From Modestobacter sp. DSM 44400 (lineage in GTDB: Bacteria; Actinomycetota; Actinomycetes; Mycobacteriales; Geodermatophilaceae): DNA of 64,000 nucleotides. The notes under the pieces were generated by a model. That model was given only the letters and a program-made list of their open reading frames with translations, had not been told where the DNA came from and made no database searches. This document shows, piece by piece, positions 59,298-64,000 of this stretch. A program made the translations under genes and the position numbers. Location: contig NZ_FNOZ01000001.1 in assembly GCF_900107175.1 (NCBI RefSeq), forward strand, positions 62,001-126,000, given 5' to 3'. Numbering within the stretch: the stretch's first letter is position 1; each line of letters starts with the position of its first letter.

Positions 59298-59315
59298 TGC
59301 GTTTGGTTGCGTTTG
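59298..59315. repeat. 10-bp-spaced direct repeat in a low-GC gap
   Basis: TGCGTTTG occurs at 59298-59305 and 59308-59315, one helical turn apart, in the AT-richer gap before the LysM gene. It may be a regulator site. Confidence 0.35.
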
Positions 59316-59360
59316 CCTGTGTTCGTGGTGTTTGGTCATCGGCGGAAAGAGGAGGTGTCG

Positions 59361-60123
59361 ATGTCCTTCGTGCGCTGGACGACGACCTGCCTGGTCATGG
59401 CCGCCACCGCGTGGCTGCTGGGCGCGCTCGGTCCGACCGCCGGGCAGGTCCGCGCCGCCGCCACCGCCCCGCAGGCCCTCGTCGACACCGCCGGCCCCGA
59501 CGCCCTGCTGGTGGTCGCCGCGGCGACGGCCGGGTGGCTGTGCTGGGGGTGGGGCGTGCTGGGGCTGGCGCTGACCGGGCTGTCCGCACTGCCCGGGGTG
59601 GGCGGACGGGCTGCTGGGCTGGTGCTGCTCGTGGTGCTGCCGGCCAGTGCGCGCCGGGCCGCCGCGGTGGCCGTGGGTCTCAGCCTGGCGGCCGGCGCAC
59701 CTACGTGGGCGTGCACGGCACCGTCCGGCACCGCACCGTCCGGCACGGCCGCCGTCACCGCCCTGTTCCCTGCCGGCGTCGGCGGTCTGGCCCCGGCGTC
59801 GCTGGAGACCGACTGGCCGGTCGCCGAGCCGTTCGAGCGCGGAGCCGGTCCCGGGCAGCGGCCCGCCGAACCGCCCGACTGGCCACCGGCTCCGCCCGCG
59901 CCGCCGGGATCCAATGACCCGGCCGCGGAGCACGTCGTCCTGCGCGGCGACTGCCTGTGGGACATCGCCCGCCGACGCCCTGGCCCGGCAGCGACCGGGG
60001 ACGCCGGTCGACGACGCCGAGATCGCCACCGAAGTGCACGCCTGGTGGCAGGCCAACGCCGCCGTCATCGGCCCCGACCCGGACCTGCTACGGCCGGGCC
60101 AAGTGCTCCGGGCGCCGCGGTGA
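59361..60123 (+). pseudogene. membrane LysM protein, one frameshift
   Basis: The N-terminal frame encodes three hydrophobic segments and a Pro-rich linker up to VVLRGDCLWDIA, the start of a LysM domain. The rest of the LysM (ADALARQRPGTP ... VIGPDPDLLRPGQVLRAPR) continues in the -1 frame after GCCC near 59968. One surplus C explains the break. With it removed the product is about 253 residues. ATG 59361 has GAGGAGG upstream. Programmed shifting is possible but unsupported; sequencing error or recent mutation is likelier. Confidence 0.8.
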
Positions 60124-60175
60124 ACTGCGCGGTCCCCCGTCCGTCCGACCCCGTCCACGTCCCTGGAGAAACGCC

Positions 60176-60760
60176 ATGAGCGCACCGCCGATCCCCGCCG
60201 CAGCCGGTCCCGCAGCCGCACTCTCCCGCTCGGGCGACGACCGCGGCCGCCTGCACCTGGTCCTGGTGCGCACCCCGGGGCCGCCGCTCGAGGACGAGCG
60301 GGTGCCGGTACGGCTGCTCGTCCCCGGCCGGCCTCGCCGGCGCTCCGCCCCACCGCCGGGTCCGCGGCCACTGATGGACCAGCCGCTCCGCCGGCCGGGG
60401 AACGAACCGGACTTCGGCCCGGCGTTGAGTCGCCGGGCCGACCTTCCCGAGCCGGGGCCGGCCGCGCGGCGCCTGGTCACCATCGCCCTGGAGGCCTTCG
60501 CCGGACGGCGCCCGATGTCGCAGCTGCAGCCGGCGGTCACGCCCTCGTTGTTCACCGTGCTCATCGCCCGGCGGAAGCCGCGCTGGTGCCTCGACGGGAC
60601 GACGGCGCTGCGGATCAGCTCGGTCCGCGTCTCCGAACCCGTCGACGGCGTGGCCGAGGTGAGCGCGGTTGCCCGGCGCGACGGCAGGGCGCACGCCGTG
60701 GCGGCCCGGATGGAGGGCATCGACGGGCGGTGGCGCTGCACCGCTCTCCAGGTCGGCTGA
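60176..60760 (+). CDS. Rv3235-like protein
   Basis: 194 residues. A Pro/Arg-rich first half is followed by a cystatin-like domain (ALEAFAGRRPMSQLQPAVTPSLFTVL ... VSEPVDGVAEVSAVARRDGRAHAVAARMEG) typical of the Rv3235/DUF6459 family found near secA in actinobacteria. Function unknown. ATG 60176 follows GGAG by 7 nt. Confidence 0.85.
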   Translation: MSAPPIPAAAGPAAALSRSGDDRGRLHLVLVRTPGPPLEDERVPVRLLVPGRPRRRSAPPPGPRPLMDQPLRRPGNEPDFGPALSRRADLPEPGPAARRLVTIALEAFAGRRPMSQLQPAVTPSLFTVLIARRKPRWCLDGTTALRISSVRVSEPVDGVAEVSAVARRDGRAHAVAARMEGIDGRWRCTALQVG

Positions 60761-60814
60761 CCGCCGTGGGAGCCGGTGCGGCATGCGGAGCATCCCGCAC
60801 CGTCGCTCCGGCGG
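60761..60814. terminator. bidirectional hairpin before secA's end
   Basis: Inner stem CGGTGCGG/CCGCACCG and outer stem CCGCCG/CGGCGG lie between the convergent Rv3235-like and secA genes. Confidence 0.65.
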
Positions 60815-60874
60815 AACAGCAGGGCGCTCGGCGCAGCCGAGACCTAGCAGGTCCCGATCGTGACGCAGTCGCGA

Positions 60875-63940
<3,066 letters not shown>

Positions 63941-63946
63941 GACCCC

Positions 63947-63952
63947 AGCGTA
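63947..63952 (-). promoter_or_regulatory. -10 box of secA, leaderless
   Basis: TACGCT on the minus strand, six bases before GTG 63940. Confidence 0.5.
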
Positions 63953-64000
63953 GGCGGCCGAGCTGGGAACGGGTTCCGGCGCGGCCGAGAGCGGTACCCG

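Overview
The window is a very GC-rich, gene-dense stretch of an actinobacterial chromosome. WhiB7, mycoredoxin-1, the AdnAB helicase-nuclease, DUF3107 and DUF3152 proteins, a WXG100/EccC pair and many GTG starts all point to Actinomycetota. The order UPF0182 - YlbL-type PDZ/Lon protease - TIGR03624 zincin - E1-like protein - ABC1 kinase - whiB7 - uvrD2 - mrx1 - nudC - adnB/adnA - ATL - moeZ/DUF3152 - TetR - DUF3107 - MiaE-like - DEAD helicase - Rv3212-like - (later) ParA/CpaE-like, Rv3235-like and secA follows Mycobacterium tuberculosis Rv3193c to Rv3240c as I recall it, with insertions. Geodermatophilaceae is my guess for the family; the sequence alone does not prove it.

Layout. 1-500: a non-coding stretch, then an initiator tRNA-fMet on the minus strand with a strong hairpin at its 3' end. 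0.6-15.2 kb: the mycobacterial-type core block, including a leaderless zincin, an orphan RiPP-type E1-like protein, the ABC1 kinase, and whiB7 behind a long leader that holds a 109-codon ORF and an attenuator; then uvrD2, mrx1, an ANTAR protein and a uridine-kinase-like protein. 15.3-23.6 kb: nudC with two M16 peptidase-fold proteins, a DUF2510 lipoprotein-like protein, a pseudokinase overlapping an M20 dipeptidase, an epoxide-hydrolase-like enzyme and a GNAT. 23.6-30.4 kb: adnA-adnB. 30.4-42.8 kb: ATL, membrane-anchored proteins, moeZ, DUF3152, hydrolases, TetR, DUF3107, MiaE-like, DEAD helicase, MpaB-like oxygenase. 42.9-44.2 kb: a decayed lysG/lysE regulator-exporter pair. 44.2-49.4 kb: PHP, PH-domain, DUF6758, NUDIX, MaoC and HTTM genes. 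49.5-54.1 kb: divergent WXG100 and FHA-EccC genes (type VII secretion). 54.2-64 kb: DUF6912, WS/DGAT, CpaE-like ATPase with SAF protein, an excisionase-fold HTH, a frameshifted LysM protein, an Rv3235-like protein and secA.

Regulation and structure. A dozen genes have a TANNNT -10 element 6-8 nt before the start codon and no Shine-Dalgarno, so they are probably leaderless. Bidirectional hairpins separate most convergent genes. Two of these are copies of one 60-bp element whose stems are kept by paired base changes, and a different 63-bp repeat sits upstream of two unrelated genes. The best candidates for new biology are the whiB7 leader (leader ORF, stop-codon hairpin and intrinsic terminator), the orphan E1-like/RRE-like protein without a YcaO partner, the FHA-EccC/WXG100 locus with its repeat-rich intergenic region, and several proteins that keep a fold but lose catalytic residues: the pseudokinase, a WS/DGAT with His to Pro, an ATL with Cys to Trp, a P-loop-less uridine kinase and NudC without its zinc ribbon.
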